Source: Erysipelotrichaceae bacterium 66202529 (GTDB taxonomy: Bacteria; Bacillota_I; Bacilli_A; Erysipelotrichales; Erysipelotrichaceae). Taken from it: a DNA stretch of 64,000 nucleotides. The translations under genes and the position numbers were made by a program. The notes below the pieces were generated by a model that worked only from the letters and a program-made list of their open reading frames with translations, searched no databases and was not told the DNA's origin. The stretch is from NCBI GenBank assembly GCA_017161075.1, contig CP046174.1, positions 3,286,001 to 3,350,000 on the forward strand, read 5' to 3'. Positions 46,724-55,680 of this stretch are shown here, one piece after another (position 1 is the first letter of the stretch; every line of letters starts with the position of its first letter).

Positions 46724-46944
46724 CCTGTCATCTCCTTGTCTATAGCTCCATTATAACATGCAAAGCATTTCAACCAAATAAGAAATTATATGAAATAGGT
46801 TATATGCTTTCTATACTGTCCTATATAAAAAGCTCTCCTATGATAATTTCAGAAATTGCATATTCGTACCGTTTTAGGTCTTATTATAAACCATATTGTT
46901 AGGATGAGACCATAAATTCTATTTAACATAACATATCTATCGCT
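46724..46944. other. Divergent region between the AAA gene and XRE gene 2
   Basis: It carries the ribosome-binding site of the AAA gene on the left and the operator array of XRE gene 2 at the right end. No other feature was seen. Confidence 0.35.
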
Positions 46945-46948
46945 TTTC

Positions 46949-47021
46949 CGTTAAAACTAACGTATATACGTTTTATATAACGCCTTTACGTTAGTTTTAC
47001 AACGTTTTAACGTATTACAAT
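46949..47021 (+). promoter_or_regulatory. Three phased operators and promoter of XRE gene 2
   Basis: Inverted repeats begin at 46949 (CGTTAAAACTAACG), 46969 (CGTTTTATATAACG) and 46989 (CGTTAGTTTTACAACG), exactly 20 bp apart. The first two have 4-bp centres, the third a 6-bp centre. A TACAAT box lies at 47016-47021. The layout copies that of XRE gene 1 base for base in spacing. Confidence 0.65.
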
Positions 47022-47044
47022 AGATATGTATACAGGAGGTCGCT

Positions 47045-47356
47045 ATGGATTATTTAGAGAAGCTTAAATTTCTTATGAAGCAGCACAATCTTACGGAATA
47101 TAAATTAGCTCAGAAAGCAGATGTCGCACAAAGCACCATCAATTCCCTGTTCCGTAAAAATAATCTGCCCACGATTCCTACTTTGGAGGCTCTGTTGAAA
47201 GCTATGGATATGACATTGAGTGAGTTTTTCTATGAAGAAGCACTCATGAAAAAGCATGAGCTGGAGGAACAAAATCTCCTGAGAAAGTGGGAGCTTATGA
47301 CAAAAGAACAGAAACAGGCAATTCTAAAATTTATTGACCTGCTGATAAGCAAGTAA
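47045..47356 (+). CDS. XRE-family transcriptional regulator 2
   Basis: A 103-residue paralogue of the protein at 44538-44864, with the same helix-turn-helix (LTEYKLAQKADVAQSTINSL) and the same charged C-terminal helix (MKKHELEEQNLLRKWELM). The recognition helix QSTINSLF is identical in both, so they should read each other's operators. It diverges from the interrupted AAA gene. ACAGGAGGTCGCT precedes the ATG. Confidence 0.88.
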   Translation: MDYLEKLKFLMKQHNLTEYKLAQKADVAQSTINSLFRKNNLPTIPTLEALLKAMDMTLSEFFYEEALMKKHELEEQNLLRKWELMTKEQKQAILKFIDLLISK

Positions 47357-47456
47357 ATGCTATATATGCTTATATATAGCAGAAAATAGTTATCACTGCT
47401 ATTTTATAAGCGAAACATAGGTATACTGCCTATGATTCTTTCTTAGAACAATAACA

Positions 47457-47501
47457 AAAAGATGCAAAATTATCCGCTCCAGGAATGGTCTTGCATCTTT
47501 T
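47457..47501. terminator. Bidirectional terminator after XRE gene 2
   Basis: AAAAGATGCAA (47457-47467 region) pairs perfectly with TTGCATCTTTT (47491-47501). It can serve XRE gene 2 on the plus strand and the GNAT gene on the minus strand. A second hairpin (GCTATATAT/ATATATAGC) lies just after the XRE stop codon. Confidence 0.65.
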
Positions 47502-47593
47502 CTAATATCAAATCATTTTGATATAGGAATCCTACCATAACGTTGACTAACTCCTTCATTTCCGGTACGTGACTTCATTTGCATACTGCGTAT

Positions 47594-48181
47594 TTATATG
47601 ATCATCATACAGGCAGTATGCAGCAGCTCCATGATACGGATAAAATCAAGACGTTCGATACTGAGCCATTCCAGCGGTGGTACGGTATGCTTCTGCAGCT
47701 CCTTTTGCAGCCAGATCACATCTCTCCATGCATCAAATTTATAACCGGCATTATGCAGTATGCCCATCTCTTTAAAGCCAAAGCTCTTATGCAATGCCAG
47801 ACTTGCCGCATTGGGCAATGTGATACAGGAAATCGCTGTTTGCAGACGCTGCAGTTTAAGAATTTCCAAAAGTGCAGTGTACAATGCCTTTCCAATCTGA
47901 CGATGCTGAGCCTGCGGCTGCAGATATACGGACAGCTCCACGTTCCATTGATAAGCGGCGCGTTCCATATGACGGTGTGCATAGGCATAGCCAACGATTT
48001 TCTGATCAATTTCACAAACAAGATATGGATACTCCTGCTGAATATGCATCATTCGTCCTTCAAATTCCTCCAGCGTTGGAGCTTCATATTCAAAAGTAAT
48101 AACACTATTTTCCACATAATATGCATAGATAGAAAGAAGTGCCGGTGCATCCGATAATTGCGCAAAGCGTATTGTTTTCAT
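47594..48181 (-). CDS. GNAT-family N-acetyltransferase (phosphinothricin acetyltransferase-like)
   Basis: A 195-residue acetyltransferase. Features are the N-terminal IRFAQLSDAPALLSIYAYYV and SVITFEYEAPTLEEF, VGYAYAHRHMERAAYQWNVE, and the acetyl-CoA loop HRQIGKALYTALLE. This order is that of the PAT/MnaT subgroup, which acetylates amino-acid-like compounds such as methionine sulfoximine. The C-terminal 25 residues are longer than usual. AGAGGGGCTTT precedes the ATG. The gene is monocistronic. Confidence 0.85.
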   Translation of the reverse strand: MKTIRFAQLSDAPALLSIYAYYVENSVITFEYEAPTLEEFEGRMMHIQQEYPYLVCEIDQKIVGYAYAHRHMERAAYQWNVELSVYLQPQAQHRQIGKALYTALLEILKLQRLQTAISCITLPNAASLALHKSFGFKEMGILHNAGYKFDAWRDVIWLQKELQKHTVPPLEWLSIERLDFIRIMELLHTACMMII

Positions 48182-48570
48182 AAAGCCCCTCTTTTTTCTT
48201 TCATTGATTTCTTTACAAGCTTATTTACCATCTACCCAAGCTGCTGTAACACATATTTTTCAGCGGTATATGGAATTTTGGGAATATGGTAAACAGCAAC
48301 CACCAGCAATGCTGTGATTGTCACTAATAATAACAGATAGACCCGAAAAATAATATAAAATGCTATAGAAATTAAACACTATAATAAATAACAGGCAACC
48401 ATATAGCATAGCGGCTCTTACAGATACGAATGAACTTTCTTCATAATATTTTCACTGTGTATACCGTGCTTTCATGAGCAGTATATTCTAGACTTGCGGC
48501 TACAGCACCAGGCAATAAGCCTTCAAAACAGCCCCTGAAATATCTTTATCCGAAATCAATCGTTAAGAAA
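48182..48570. other. Intergenic region between GNAT and asnS
   Basis: About 390 bp without a supported gene, repeat or RNA motif. It should hold the GNAT promoter on its left side. Confidence 0.35.
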
Positions 48571-48610
48571 AGCAGAGAAAGGCAAGCCTCACGCACAGCC
48601 CATCTCTGCT
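48571..48610 (-). terminator. Intrinsic terminator of asnS
   Basis: On the minus strand AGCAGAGA (48610-48603) pairs with TCTCTGCT (48578-48571), followed by TTTTC; the loop contains further pairing (AGGCTTGCCT). Confidence 0.7.
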
Positions 48611-48634
48611 CATATCATTGTATCTGTTTTATGG

Positions 48635-50017
48635 CTAAAACAGCAGATTCTTCGGTGTCCGCGGGAATGGCTCCACATCACGGATATTCTGCATACCCGT
48701 CAGATACATCAGCAGACGATCAAAGCCAAGACCGAAGCCGGCATGCTTGCAGCCGCCATATCTTCTAAGATCCATATACCACTGCAGACTGTCTGTCGTC
48801 ATACCCATTTCCTTCATGCGCTGTTCCAACACATCATAACGCTCTTCACGCTGACTTCCGCCAACCAGCTCTCCAACGCCGGGAACAAGCAGGTCACACG
48901 CTGCCACGGTCTTTCCATCATCATTCACACGCATATAGAATGCCTTGATATCCTTTGGATAATCCGTAAGGAATACCGGGCCGTCTACGATTTTTTCACA
49001 GATGTAACGCTCATGCTCGGAATTTAAATCCATGCCCCATTCTACCTTGTTATCAAACTTCACATCCGCCTGCAGCAGCAGCTCGATTGCTTCCGTATAG
49101 GTCATACGCTTGAAATCAGAATTGCGCACCTTCGTGATACGCTCAATACAGCTCTTATCGATCATCGTATTGAAGAATTTCATTTCCTCCGGAGCGTTTT
49201 CCAGAACATAATCGATACAGTACTTCACCATATCCTCAATCAGATTCATATCATCCTCTAAATCCGCAAAGGCAATCTCCGGCTCTATCATCCAAAATTC
49301 ACTGGCGTGACGGCTGGTATTGGAATTTTCCGCACGGAATGCAGGGCCGAACGTATAGACATCACGGAATGCCATGGCAAATGCTTCAACATGGAGCTGG
49401 CCCGTAACTGTCAAAAATGCTTCCTTTCCAAAGAAATCCTGTTCATAGTCCGCATCCTCTCTGGTTGTCGCCTTGAACATTTCTCCTGCACCCTCGCCGT
49501 CATTTCCTGTAATGATCGGAGTATGTACATAAACAAAGCCCTGATCCTGAAAAAATTCATGGATTGCCATAGATAAAACAGAACGCAGTCTGAAGATTGC
49601 ATAAAAAGAGTTTGCACGAGGACGCAGATGCGCAATTTCCCGCAGATACTCAAAGCTATGGCGCTTCTTCTGTAATGGATAATCACGATCGCAGTCACCT
49701 TCCAGCGTTGCCTCTGTTACCTGAATTTCAAACGGCTGTTTTCCCTGCGGTGTCAGCACGAATTTTCCGGTTACGGTAATCGCAGCTCCTGTCGGATATT
49801 TTTCAACCTCCGCAAAGTTCTTCAGCTCCTTCATATACACCAGCTGAGCATTGCGGAAATACGTTCCATCATTCAGCTCTATAAAGCCCAGCTTTCCACT
49901 GCAGCGATTTGTACGAATCCACCCCTGCAGCTGCACATATTCCATACTGTCCTGTTCTACATGAGAACCGCTCATGACGATCTCATACAGCTCGCGAATT
50001 GTCATAAATTCAAACAT
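48635..50017 (-). CDS. asnS: Asparaginyl-tRNA synthetase
   Basis: A 460-residue class II aminoacyl-tRNA synthetase. An N-terminal OB-fold anticodon-binding domain ([20 protein letters not shown]) is followed by the class II core: motif 2 ([21 protein letters not shown]) and motif 3 ([15 protein letters not shown]). The combination with a T-box leader supports the Asn assignment over Asp. The ATG at 50017 lies 8 nt after AAGGAGG and is preferred over the in-frame ATG at 50023 and the open frame beyond, which runs into the T-box terminator. Confidence 0.95.
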   Translation of the reverse strand: MFEFMTIRELYEIVMSGSHVEQDSMEYVQLQGWIRTNRCSGKLGFIELNDGTYFRNAQLVYMKELKNFAEVEKYPTGAAITVTGKFVLTPQGKQPFEIQVTEATLEGDCDRDYPLQKKRHSFEYLREIAHLRPRANSFYAIFRLRSVLSMAIHEFFQDQGFVYVHTPIITGNDGEGAGEMFKATTREDADYEQDFFGKEAFLTVTGQLHVEAFAMAFRDVYTFGPAFRAENSNTSRHASEFWMIEPEIAFADLEDDMNLIEDMVKYCIDYVLENAPEEMKFFNTMIDKSCIERITKVRNSDFKRMTYTEAIELLLQADVKFDNKVEWGMDLNSEHERYICEKIVDGPVFLTDYPKDIKAFYMRVNDDGKTVAACDLLVPGVGELVGGSQREERYDVLEQRMKEMGMTTDSLQWYMDLRRYGGCKHAGFGLGFDRLLMYLTGMQNIRDVEPFPRTPKNLLF

Positions 50018-50041
50018 TTTCATTTCCTCCTTTTTATAGCA

Positions 50042-50262
50042 CAAAAAAACGTCCCCTTTCAGGAACGTAATATACGCGGTGCCATCCTGATTCCCATACT
50101 GCATGCAGCATGAGCATCTTTTACGGGATATATCGTTCCCACACGAAACCGTCTACTATAAGTTCTCCGGTTCAGCTCCGCAGCTGTTCAGTCATACATC
50201 CGTTTGCATGCAGCTTCCACCTTCCTGCATTCGCTAGTCGCACGTAATCTATGCTGTTCTGC
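50042..50262 (-). promoter_or_regulatory. T-box leader of asnS
   Basis: On the minus strand the T-box core UGGCACCGCG (50084-50075) lies before a terminator stem (ACGTTCC with GGGGACGT, 50068-50049) and a seven-T run (50048-50042). Upstream is a long stem I region with an apical-type GGTGGAAGCTGC. An AAC triplet near 50203 is in a plausible specifier position for asparagine, but I cannot prove the loop. Uncharged tRNA-Asn would pair with UGGN and prevent termination. The leader directly follows the rex stop codon. Confidence 0.88.
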
Positions 50263-50263
50263 T

Positions 50264-50893
50264 TCAACGCTCTACATTCAAATTGTTGGTCTCAAAGACC
50301 AGCTCCTGTATAGATGATACCACATCTACACTCTTTAATACAACCCCTTTCGGAATTTGTATATGCTCGTGTGTAAAATCCACAAGACCGCTGATACCGC
50401 AGGCAATCAAACGATCAACTGTCTGCTGGATATTTTCGGAAATCGCCAGGATTGCGATACGGCAGCCATCGGGAACCTTCTGCTCCAGATCTGCAATATC
50501 ATACACCGGAATACCGAAGCGGACACCCTGACGGTCGGGATTGACGTCAAAGGCACAGGCTATCTCACCTACAACATAATCCCATTTATTATACTTCATC
50601 AGTGCCCGGCCCATATTACCGGCACCAACCAGAATGATTTTTTCATCAAAATCCATACCAAGCTGCTGATTAAAAATCTCAATCAGCCGATTGACATCAT
50701 AACCATATCCCTGCTTTCCCAGATTTCCCAGAAAAGAAAAATCACGGCGGATTGTCGTTGGTTCAATATTAACGACACTGGCCAGCTCCTTGGACATGAT
50801 TCTTTCTACACCTGAACTTTTCAGCTTGCGCAATGCCTTCAGATAGACAGGATATCGCTGCAGCGTTGCCTTGGGCACATTTTTCTCTGTCAT
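50264..50893 (-). CDS. rex: Redox-sensing transcriptional repressor Rex
   Basis: A 209-residue protein of normal Rex length. The N-terminal winged helix (RIMSKELASVVNIEPTTIRRDFSFLG) is followed by a Rossmann NAD(H) domain with ILVGAGNMGRAL (about residues 85-96) and a domain-swap C-terminal helix. Rex represses fermentation and respiration genes until NADH/NAD+ rises. The ATG at 50893 follows AGGTG by 6 nt. Upstream on the minus strand a TATACT box with TTCACA 18 bp before it is the likely promoter. Confidence 0.95.
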   Translation of the reverse strand: MTEKNVPKATLQRYPVYLKALRKLKSSGVERIMSKELASVVNIEPTTIRRDFSFLGNLGKQGYGYDVNRLIEIFNQQLGMDFDEKIILVGAGNMGRALMKYNKWDYVVGEIACAFDVNPDRQGVRFGIPVYDIADLEQKVPDGCRIAILAISENIQQTVDRLIACGISGLVDFTHEHIQIPKGVVLKSVDVVSSIQELVFETNNLNVER

Positions 50894-51208
50894 GTTTATC
50901 ACCTATTGCATAGTATAGCACACTTTTTTAACTTTGTGAATAAACTAGCATATTTAACTTTTCTTAAAAAGGAAATTCCTCAATGTATGTAATTTCTTCA
51001 CACACCTGTTATATGACTGGCTTTCATACCGTGCTTTATCATAACCTATATCTTATGTAAGAAAAGTATGGAAAAATATAGGAATTGTATTCTGACTATT
51101 TACCTATATTGATAATCCACACTCACTCACACAGCAGTCCCCACGCTTCACGTTTTTCTTGCAGAAAGAAAAAGGCTTTTCTTAATTCGATGGTTACTCA
51201 CAACTCTT
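50894..51208. other. Intergenic region between rex and the ElaA-like gene
   Basis: The left part holds the rex promoter; the ACAAAGTTAA stretch near it is only a weak match to a Rex operator. The right part has a pyrimidine-rich segment that may end transcription of the ElaA-like gene, but no strong hairpin. Confidence 0.35.
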
Positions 51209-51625
51209 TTACAGCATTTTTTCCATCTGGACATGCGGTACATGCTCATCCATATGCTCTTGTCCACATACGGTATAACCATAACGTTCATAAAAGGCGC
51301 AGGCACGGCACTGAGCATCCAGCAGACATCGGTTTCCCCCGCGGCTTTTAACAAGCTTCTCCATCTCCTGCAGGAGAACACCCCCCAGTCCCTGATGACG
51401 AAACTGCGGCAATACCGCTATACGGCCAAACACCCAGGTCGCATCCTCTTGATGTGGAAAACAGCGGGCACAGCCAGCAAGCTCTCCATCCACATATACC
51501 GTCAGATGTGTGGCAACGGCATCGATTTCATCAAATTCATTTTGAAACCCCTGCTCCTTCATAAAAACTTCTATGCGGACAGCTCTGTAATCCTGTTCAT
51601 TATCCTTTATTTTAATCTGTATCAT
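51209..51625 (-). CDS. ElaA-like GNAT N-acetyltransferase
   Basis: A 138-residue GNAT protein. The ElaA-type pattern is visible: RIEVFMKEQGFQNEFDEID, ARCFPHQEDATWVFGRIAVL and the acetyl-CoA loop RHQGLGGVLLQEMEKL. The substrate is unknown. The ATG at 51625 follows TTGGAGGAAAGCGT and replaces an in-frame start 12 codons upstream that lacks an SD. Confidence 0.85.
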   Translation of the reverse strand: MIQIKIKDNEQDYRAVRIEVFMKEQGFQNEFDEIDAVATHLTVYVDGELAGCARCFPHQEDATWVFGRIAVLPQFRHQGLGGVLLQEMEKLVKSRGGNRCLLDAQCRACAFYERYGYTVCGQEHMDEHVPHVQMEKML

Positions 51626-51673
51626 ACGCTTTCCTCCAAGAAAAAAGACAACTGCAAACATAGCTGCCTTTTC

Positions 51674-51865
51674 TTATATAATCATAAAACCAAGATCATT
51701 GATAACTTTTCTGGCAACCGCAACCATATCGGAATTTCCTTCCACGATAACACATTGCTTCTCCAGATTTACCTGAAAATCTACCCTTGTTTCAGCCAGT
51801 GCCGTTTCTATTTTTTTAGCCTTGGCAGCATCATCCAGATGCTTTACCAATATGATGTTCTTCAA
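51674..51865 (-). CDS. Small HMA-like domain protein without metal-binding cysteines
   Basis: A 63-residue protein with the beta-alpha-beta-beta-alpha pattern of heavy-metal-associated (CopZ-like) domains: KNIILVKHLDDAAKAKKIE, DFQVNLEKQCVIVEGNSDMV, ARKVINDLGFMI. The CxxC metal site between the first strand and helix is absent (VKHLDDAAKA). The likely start is TTG at 51865, preceded by GAGGTGA with suitable spacing; the frame is open to 51874. Function unknown. It lies 48 nt upstream of the ElaA-like gene. Confidence 0.6.
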   Translation of the reverse strand: MKNIILVKHLDDAAKAKKIETALAETRVDFQVNLEKQCVIVEGNSDMVAVARKVINDLGFMII

Positions 51866-52071
51866 GCTGATCACCTCGTTGTTATTGTATCACAATCCAT
51901 ATAAACAATCCAATATTTGATAAGAATGTTCGTGAATTGTAAGAAGATTATTTCCTATTTTAGAAAGAATGCTCATAATCAGTAAAATCCTGCTGTAAAG
52001 CTCAAACCAATCCCTGTACGCACTTATATGATTTCCCGCATTTATATGAATGATGCTTTTCCGAAAAAGGC

Positions 52072-52800
52072 TTAATCTTCCACGATGGTTCCCTGACTTG
52101 TTGAGAAGGTACCCTTCAGATAAATGCGTATATGATGATCCTTCGCATAGTTCACGCAGCGATCATGAAGCACCCGTGATTTCATATTCAGCATTTCATC
52201 ATAGGTCAGCTTATCATATTTGATTGCATATTCATTCAGCTTGGGATCCTTGTCATAGACACCATCGACATCCGTATAAATATCGACCTCCTTGAGATCC
52301 AGCATATCCGCAAACAGGACTGCACTATAGTCACTGCCGCCTCTGCCAAGCGTTGTAACATGTCCGCTGGGAGAGATTCCGATAAAGCCTCCCACCACCA
52401 GCACATCATAGCTGTTCAGCTTTTTACGAATTCCGGTATGATCCAGCTTTAAAACCTTGGCGTAATCATAATTCTCGTCAGTAAGTATTCCGCAATCGAA
52501 AAAAGGGAGCGCATACGCCCGTATTCCCATATCCAGAAGTTCACTGCAGATTTTCAGTGCAGACAGCTGTTCTCCCATGGAAACCAGTCTGGCCTTTTCC
52601 TGTCTGGTCAGAAATTCACTGCCCATAGACAGCAGGGTATCCGTTGCATACGCATCCGGATAACGACCCATGGCCGATACAACAACAATTACTTTATTTG
52701 TCTTGCTGCATTCCAGCACATGACGGTACACATATTTCCTTGTCGCTTCACTGCGTAAGGATGTACCGCCAAATTTCATAACTTTCATGTTCATATGCAT
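52072..52800 (-). CDS. Aspartokinase catalytic domain without ACT domains
   Basis: A 242-residue amino-acid kinase. KFGGTSL at the N-terminus, GEQLSALKICSELL, VGGFIGISPSGHVTTLGRGGSDYSA and DIYTDVDGVYDKDP are aspartokinase motifs. It would phosphorylate aspartate, the first step to lysine, threonine and methionine. It ends after the kinase domain, without the ACT region of about 150 residues that mediates feedback inhibition, so it is either an unregulated isoform or one for another amino acid. The ATG at 52800 has a weak SD; one at 52788 is possible. It stands alone. Confidence 0.82.
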   Translation of the reverse strand: MHMNMKVMKFGGTSLRSEATRKYVYRHVLECSKTNKVIVVVSAMGRYPDAYATDTLLSMGSEFLTRQEKARLVSMGEQLSALKICSELLDMGIRAYALPFFDCGILTDENYDYAKVLKLDHTGIRKKLNSYDVLVVGGFIGISPSGHVTTLGRGGSDYSAVLFADMLDLKEVDIYTDVDGVYDKDPKLNEYAIKYDKLTYDEMLNMKSRVLHDRCVNYAKDHHIRIYLKGTFSTSQGTIVED

Positions 52801-53136
52801 AACCCCACATTCCTTATACCATATGTCAAAAGCTGACAGAATGTGCGGTTTTTTCGCCTAGTATTGCCTATTTCTCTACAGATCATGCAGATTATCAAAT
52901 ACTTCATAATCATATATGCAGCATACTTGTTATGCAAACGACTGACTCTGCACACAATGATTTCATGAATATCCTGTGTACACGAAATGAGATTCCTGTA
53001 TCGGTTATTGGACTTCAAAATGCTTACTAGCCAGACTATACTGTCTTGATTATACAAATATGATTTTACAAATACATTTCAGGATTTTGTTATGCTTCCT
53101 TATGAGCTTAAAATTATAATATCTCCTGTATAAAAA
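52801..53136. other. Intergenic region between the aspartokinase gene and nanE
   Basis: No supported gene; the only longer frame lacks an SD and overlaps the kinase gene. The kinase promoter should lie in its left part. Confidence 0.35.
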
Positions 53137-53190
53137 AAGATACCGTAAGCTGTTTCATGCAATTTCACACATAACATCCTACGATATCCT
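53137..53190 (-). terminator. Intrinsic terminator of nanE
   Basis: On the minus strand GATATCGTA pairs with TACGGTATC (one G-T pair) across a long loop and is followed by seven T. Confidence 0.65.
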
Positions 53191-53201
53191 TATATCCCTT
53201 T

Positions 53202-53876
53202 TTACTTTTTCAAAGCCTTCACAAAACGCTCTGTAATCTGTTTTGGACGTGTGATGGCTCCACCGACAACAGCACTGTAAGCACCTGCTTCATATACAGC
53301 AGCCAAATCCTCCGGTGTATTGATTTTTCCCTCTGCAAGAATCGGTACCTTGATTGTTTCTGCAAGCTTCTTGAACAGTTCGATATTCGGTCCGTCCACA
53401 TTCTTAGAATATGGCGTATATCCGCATAATGTTGTGGATACACAGTCAAAACCGATGTTTTCTGCATTTACACATTCCTCATATGTAGAGCAGTCTGCCA
53501 TTGCAAGAATCCCGTGTTCATGAACGTAGTTCACCAAATCCTCCAGCTTTTCACCATTCGGACGATCACGAAGTGTCGCATCCATCGCAATCATTTCACA
53601 GCCTGTTTCAAACAGCTCATCCAATTCCTTTTTCGTGGCAGTGATGTAAATATCACTATCCGGATAGCTGCGTTTTACAATACCGATAACGGGCAAATCA
53701 ACGACTTTTTTAATTTCGATGATATCCTCCTTGCTTTGTGCACGGATACCTACGGCACCTCCCTGTTTCGCCGCAAGTGCCATTCTTCCCATAATGAAAG
53801 AAGAATGCAATGGTTCATCAGGCAGCGCCTGACAGGACACTACAAGTCCACCTTTAATTTGTTCCAGCATGTTCAT
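53202..53876 (-). CDS. nanE: N-acetylmannosamine-6-phosphate 2-epimerase
   Basis: A 224-residue TIM-barrel protein of normal NanE length. Motifs are GGLVVSCQALPDEPLH, PVIGIVKR, ITATKKELDEL, MIAMDATLRDRPNG, FDCVSTTLCGYT, PILAEGKINTPEDL and AVVGGAITRP. It converts ManNAc-6-P to GlcNAc-6-P in sialic acid and ManNAc use. No other nan gene is adjacent. The ATG at 53876 is chosen to match the family N-terminus; the SD is weak, and the open frame upstream is lysine-rich and unlike the family. Confidence 0.93.
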   Translation of the reverse strand: MNMLEQIKGGLVVSCQALPDEPLHSSFIMGRMALAAKQGGAVGIRAQSKEDIIEIKKVVDLPVIGIVKRSYPDSDIYITATKKELDELFETGCEMIAMDATLRDRPNGEKLEDLVNYVHEHGILAMADCSTYEECVNAENIGFDCVSTTLCGYTPYSKNVDGPNIELFKKLAETIKVPILAEGKINTPEDLAAVYEAGAYSAVVGGAITRPKQITERFVKALKK

Positions 53877-53993
53877 ATTAAGACCAACCTTTCCTGATAT
53901 TACACTTACAGTATAATCCTTTTTCTTTTTTTTGTCTCCTTTTTCATGGATGATTTTCATAGAAAACATCTATTTGCATACGCTTACACCCAT

Positions 53994-54560
53994 TTATAAA
54001 CGAAGAAGGCTTCGGCTTTTCTCCATGAGCTTCCGATAGACAGGCTTCATATCTTCTTCTGTGACGATTTGCTCGATTTCCTCAACCGGTATCCATTTCA
54101 CACCACTGTTTTCATCCGGCTTGCTTGTCAGTGCTTCCTGCTCATCTGCCTGACATAAATAGGTAACATTCAGATGTACATGAGCGGAAACAAAGGCTCC
54201 CCGTTTCATGTGCGGAGGTACCGGAAGAATATCAATGGCGAGTATCCGCTTATCCAGCAGCTGCAGATGCTTCAGTCCGGTTTCCTCTGTTCCTTCCTTC
54301 AGCGCCACATGAATCAGATCTCTGTCACCATCCGCATGTCCGCCGCACCAGCCCCAGGAATCATAAATATTATGATAAATCATCAATACTCTGGAAGCAT
54401 CCGCATTGATGATCCATGGACTGCTTGTGATATGACCATATACATTCTCTCTTGTATAAACGTTGGAAAAATCCCTTAAATATCTTAGCATGACCGTACG
54501 GTCTGCTTCCTCCTGTATATTATAAGGGATATAATCCAGCAGCTCATCACATAATTCCAT
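53994..54560 (-). CDS. Nudix hydrolase
   Basis: A 188-residue protein with a divergent Nudix box, GGHADGDRDLIHVALKEGTEETG (positions about 87-109): the EExxG end is kept, while the first E is D and REL is replaced by KEG. An N-terminal extension of about 60 residues precedes the box. The start codon overlaps the mutY stop codon (TGATG) with GGGAGGAAG upstream, so MutY and this protein are co-translated. A role in cleaning oxidised nucleotides beside MutY is tempting but not shown. Confidence 0.8.
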   Translation of the reverse strand: MELCDELLDYIPYNIQEEADRTVMLRYLRDFSNVYTRENVYGHITSSPWIINADASRVLMIYHNIYDSWGWCGGHADGDRDLIHVALKEGTEETGLKHLQLLDKRILAIDILPVPPHMKRGAFVSAHVHLNVTYLCQADEQEALTSKPDENSGVKWIPVEEIEQIVTEEDMKPVYRKLMEKSRSLLRL

Positions 54561-55618
54561 CAGTCTTCCTCCCTCATCCATGCCAGCAGCGCCTCCTTGT
54601 ATACCTTTAGCGCAGTTGGAATTGCATAGCTATCCAGCAGCTCCTTGCGTGTACACCAGACTCCCTGCAGAATTTCCTTATCCAGCTCCAGCATATAGCC
54701 ACTCATATGCCATTCCACATGAGAAAAAATATGCTTTGCTTTATGCAGCGGTACAAGCTTTATGAGATGCTCCTGAAATTCTTCCTGAATCTGTTTACGG
54801 CTTAACAATTCATCCCGCAGGACAAATTCATATAGTCCGGCCAGTAAACCCTGATCCTCACGCTTGTGAAGATAGACCTTATCGCCGCAAAGCAATACCA
54901 GTACCGTCTTTTTTTCGATTCGTCTTGCCTTGCCTGCTGTTTTATTTGGCAGACGATGAGCTGCCCCGCTCTGGTATCCCATGCAATCCTTAGCCAGCGG
55001 ACAGATGTTGCAGCGGGGCGCCGCATTGGGTACACATACCATCGCACCGATCTCCATCAGTGCCTGATTAAATGCATCACTTCTGTTTTTCGGTATGTAA
55101 TCCTGTATAATGTTCTGAAATTTTTTCTTTGTCCGCTCCTTTAGGATATCGTCCTCACTCACCAGGACACGGCTGAAGACTCGCAATACATTGCCATCCA
55201 CTGCAGGAACGCATCGTTTATAGGCAATGGAGGCAACTGCCCCTGCCGTATAGGCGCCGATGCCGGGAAGCTTCAACAGCTCCTCATAGGTATCCGGAAG
55301 CTGTCCTCCATACTGCTCCATACATACCATCGCACATTTTTTCATATTGCGGACGCGGTTATAATAGCCCAGCCCCTCCCACAGCTTACGCAGGGTATCC
55401 TCATCCGCTTCGGCAAGCTCCTTCAGAGTTGGTAATGCCTGCAGAAACCGTTCAAAATACGGCTTTACTGCTTCCACGCGCGTCTGCTGGAGCATGATTT
55501 CACTCACCCACACGCGATAAGGGGAAGCGTCCTCTCTCCATGGCAGAACACGGGCATTTTCATCGTACCATTGCAATAGCTCTTTTGTAAAATTCTGTTT
55601 ATCATGTTGTAATTTCAT
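54560..55618 (-). CDS. mutY: A/G-specific adenine DNA glycosylase MutY
   Basis: A 352-residue repair enzyme that removes adenine paired with 8-oxoguanine. The N-terminal MLQQTRVEAVKPYFERF, the helix-hairpin-helix LPGIGAYTAGAVASIAY with catalytic D in VPAVDGNVLRV, and the 4Fe-4S ligands C-x6-C-x2-C-x5-C (CVPNAAPRCNICPLAKDC) are intact. A C-terminal Nudix-like (NUDIX_4) domain that recognises 8-oxoguanine follows (LCGDKVYLHKREDQGLLAGL). Length is typical. It heads a two-gene unit with the Nudix hydrolase. Confidence 0.95.
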   Translation of the reverse strand: MKLQHDKQNFTKELLQWYDENARVLPWREDASPYRVWVSEIMLQQTRVEAVKPYFERFLQALPTLKELAEADEDTLRKLWEGLGYYNRVRNMKKCAMVCMEQYGGQLPDTYEELLKLPGIGAYTAGAVASIAYKRCVPAVDGNVLRVFSRVLVSEDDILKERTKKKFQNIIQDYIPKNRSDAFNQALMEIGAMVCVPNAAPRCNICPLAKDCMGYQSGAAHRLPNKTAGKARRIEKKTVLVLLCGDKVYLHKREDQGLLAGLYEFVLRDELLSRKQIQEEFQEHLIKLVPLHKAKHIFSHVEWHMSGYMLELDKEILQGVWCTRKELLDSYAIPTALKVYKEALLAWMREED

Positions 55619-55680
55619 GTGTACAGTATAGCACAGTGTTTCCTTTATGGAAAAGAAAATGCTGTATGAAATTATTGCTA

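Noticed and set aside
50903..50960. Rex autoregulatory operator
   Set aside because: The ACAAAGTTAA stretch matches only half of a Rex site, so no site was annotated.
52791..53057. 88-codon frame upstream of the aspartokinase gene
   Set aside because: No SD, overlaps the kinase start and shows no family features.
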